A stretch of 5,209 bases of DNA from NCBI GenBank assembly GCA_016209725.1, contig JACQVO010000156.1, positions 1 through 5,209 on the forward strand. Reading direction: 5' to 3'. Shown here piece by piece: positions 4,776 to 5,209 of the stretch. The first letter of the stretch is position 1. Each line of letters begins with the position of its first letter. This DNA comes from Candidatus Methylomirabilota bacterium. GTDB taxonomy: Bacteria > Methylomirabilota > Methylomirabilia > Methylomirabilales > 2-02-FULL-66-22. The notes under the pieces are model-generated. The model worked only from the letters and a program-made list of their open reading frames with translations. It was not told the origin of the DNA and did not search any database. Made by a program: the position numbers and the translations under genes.

Positions 4776-5209
4776 GCGGAGTGAAGTGGCCGGGCACGCC
4801 GGGATCAGCGTTGATTCAGTGGGGCGACAAGAAGGGTTGTCGAGGGACCTGCACGGGGTTTGCATGGCTGTGGCTACTGGCGCTCGTGGCAGGCGGCTGC
4901 TCGAGCGTGACCCCGATGGTCCCCGTGCGGCCCGTCGAGTCCTATGCGTTTCGTGAGACGCAGGCAAGGGTGCGCGTCGCGCTGGACCCGTTCTTTACGG
5001 TGGAACGGACCCGCGCGGCGTTTACCGGGGGCGAGGAGTTTCCCGGGAAGGGCCTGCTGCCCGTCCAGGTGGTCATCGAGAACGGCAGTCCCGAGGAGAT
5101 TCAGGTGGGCCCGAGGGATTTCCGTCTGGTCCGCCAGGACGGGAAGGCGGAAGGGGCGCTCCCGCCCTATGACGCCTTCGCTATGGTTAAGTTATCCATT
5201 GGCTGGTGG
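4772..5209 (+). CDS. Lipoprotein of unknown function (3' end beyond window)
   Basis: The frame is open from GTG 4772 to the window edge (146 codons) and is cut off there. After a hydrophilic, lysine-containing N-terminus comes an apolar segment, FAWLWLLALVAGGC, ending in a lipobox-like VAGGC with Cys43 as the lipidation site. The mature protein (CSSVTPMVPVRPVESYAF...) should be tethered to a membrane and face the periplasm. The remainder is beta-strand-like. A segment around GLLPVQVVIENGSPEEIQV followed by DFRLVRQDGK resembles immunoglobulin-like domains of the DUF4352 type found in bacterial lipoproteins. That likeness is by pattern only, and I do not recognise a named family. The start overlaps the radical SAM stop by four bases. 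The leader is long for a lipoprotein from GTG 4772; TTG 4811 would give 29 residues before the Cys. Its job is unknown; the operon suggests it may serve the same envelope process as the nitroreductase. Confidence 0.75.
   Translation, partial: MSGVKWPGTPGSALIQWGDKKGCRGTCTGFAWLWLLALVAGGCSSVTPMVPVRPVESYAFRETQARVRVALDPFFTVERTRAAFTGGEEFPGKGLLPVQVVIENGSPEEIQVGPRDFRLVRQDGKAEGALPPYDAFAMVKLSIGWW

Noticed and set aside
1..5209. CRISPR array, rRNA, integrase, transposase or phage genes
   Set aside because: Both strands were checked for spaced direct repeats and mobile-element proteins. None was found; the only tandem repeat is the 11-bp duplication at 2252-2273.

Overview
The window looks like a piece of a GC-rich bacterial chromosome, roughly two thirds G+C by eye, with strong GC preference at third codon positions. 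All supported genes lie on the + strand. The gene set is a D,D-carboxypeptidase, an adaptor/ABC-ATPase efflux cassette, a lipoprotein with a lipobox and a Tat-like leader. It suggests a diderm environmental lineage such as NC10/Methylomirabilota, Rokubacteria or a deltaproteobacterial relative. That placement is an impression from protein style, not a demonstrated assignment.

Layout. Positions 72-148 hold a complete tRNA-Val(CAC) with encoded CCA, followed by a probable intrinsic terminator (158-197). Positions 244-609 encode a very small protein with a SWIM-type zinc-binding motif (CxC-x9-CxH). Positions 728-1933 encode a full-length D-alanyl-D-alanine carboxypeptidase of the PBP5/DacA family (peptidase S11) with all three active-site motifs. 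From the stop of that gene to about 2021 there is a non-coding stretch dense in inverted repeats. Next comes a decayed transporter operon: the last ~75 residues of an RND/MacA-type periplasmic adaptor (to 2262), then a LolD/MacB-type ABC ATPase (2270-2772). The ATPase has lost about 65-75 codons, including the Walker A loop, and is frameshifted at the deletion. No permease follows. Positions 2773-2996 contain no gene I can support, only a weak candidate promoter and a strong ribosome binding site for the next gene.

The right half is a tight three-gene set. A SagB/ThcOx-type nitroreductase with a twin-arginine-like leader (2997-3710) is followed with no gap by the radical SAM enzyme of the AmmeMemoRadiSam system (3711-4775). 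The stop codon of that gene overlaps the GTG start of a lipoprotein of unknown function that runs off the right edge (4772-5209). The spacing implies co-transcription and translational coupling. Flavin- and radical-SAM-based redox chemistry is therefore linked to an envelope protein, and the usual AMMECR1 and Memo partners are not in view.

Most worth a second look: the SagB-AmrS-lipoprotein operon, the stand-alone mini-SWIM protein, the hairpin cluster beside the decayed transporter, and the deletion and duplication scars in that transporter.
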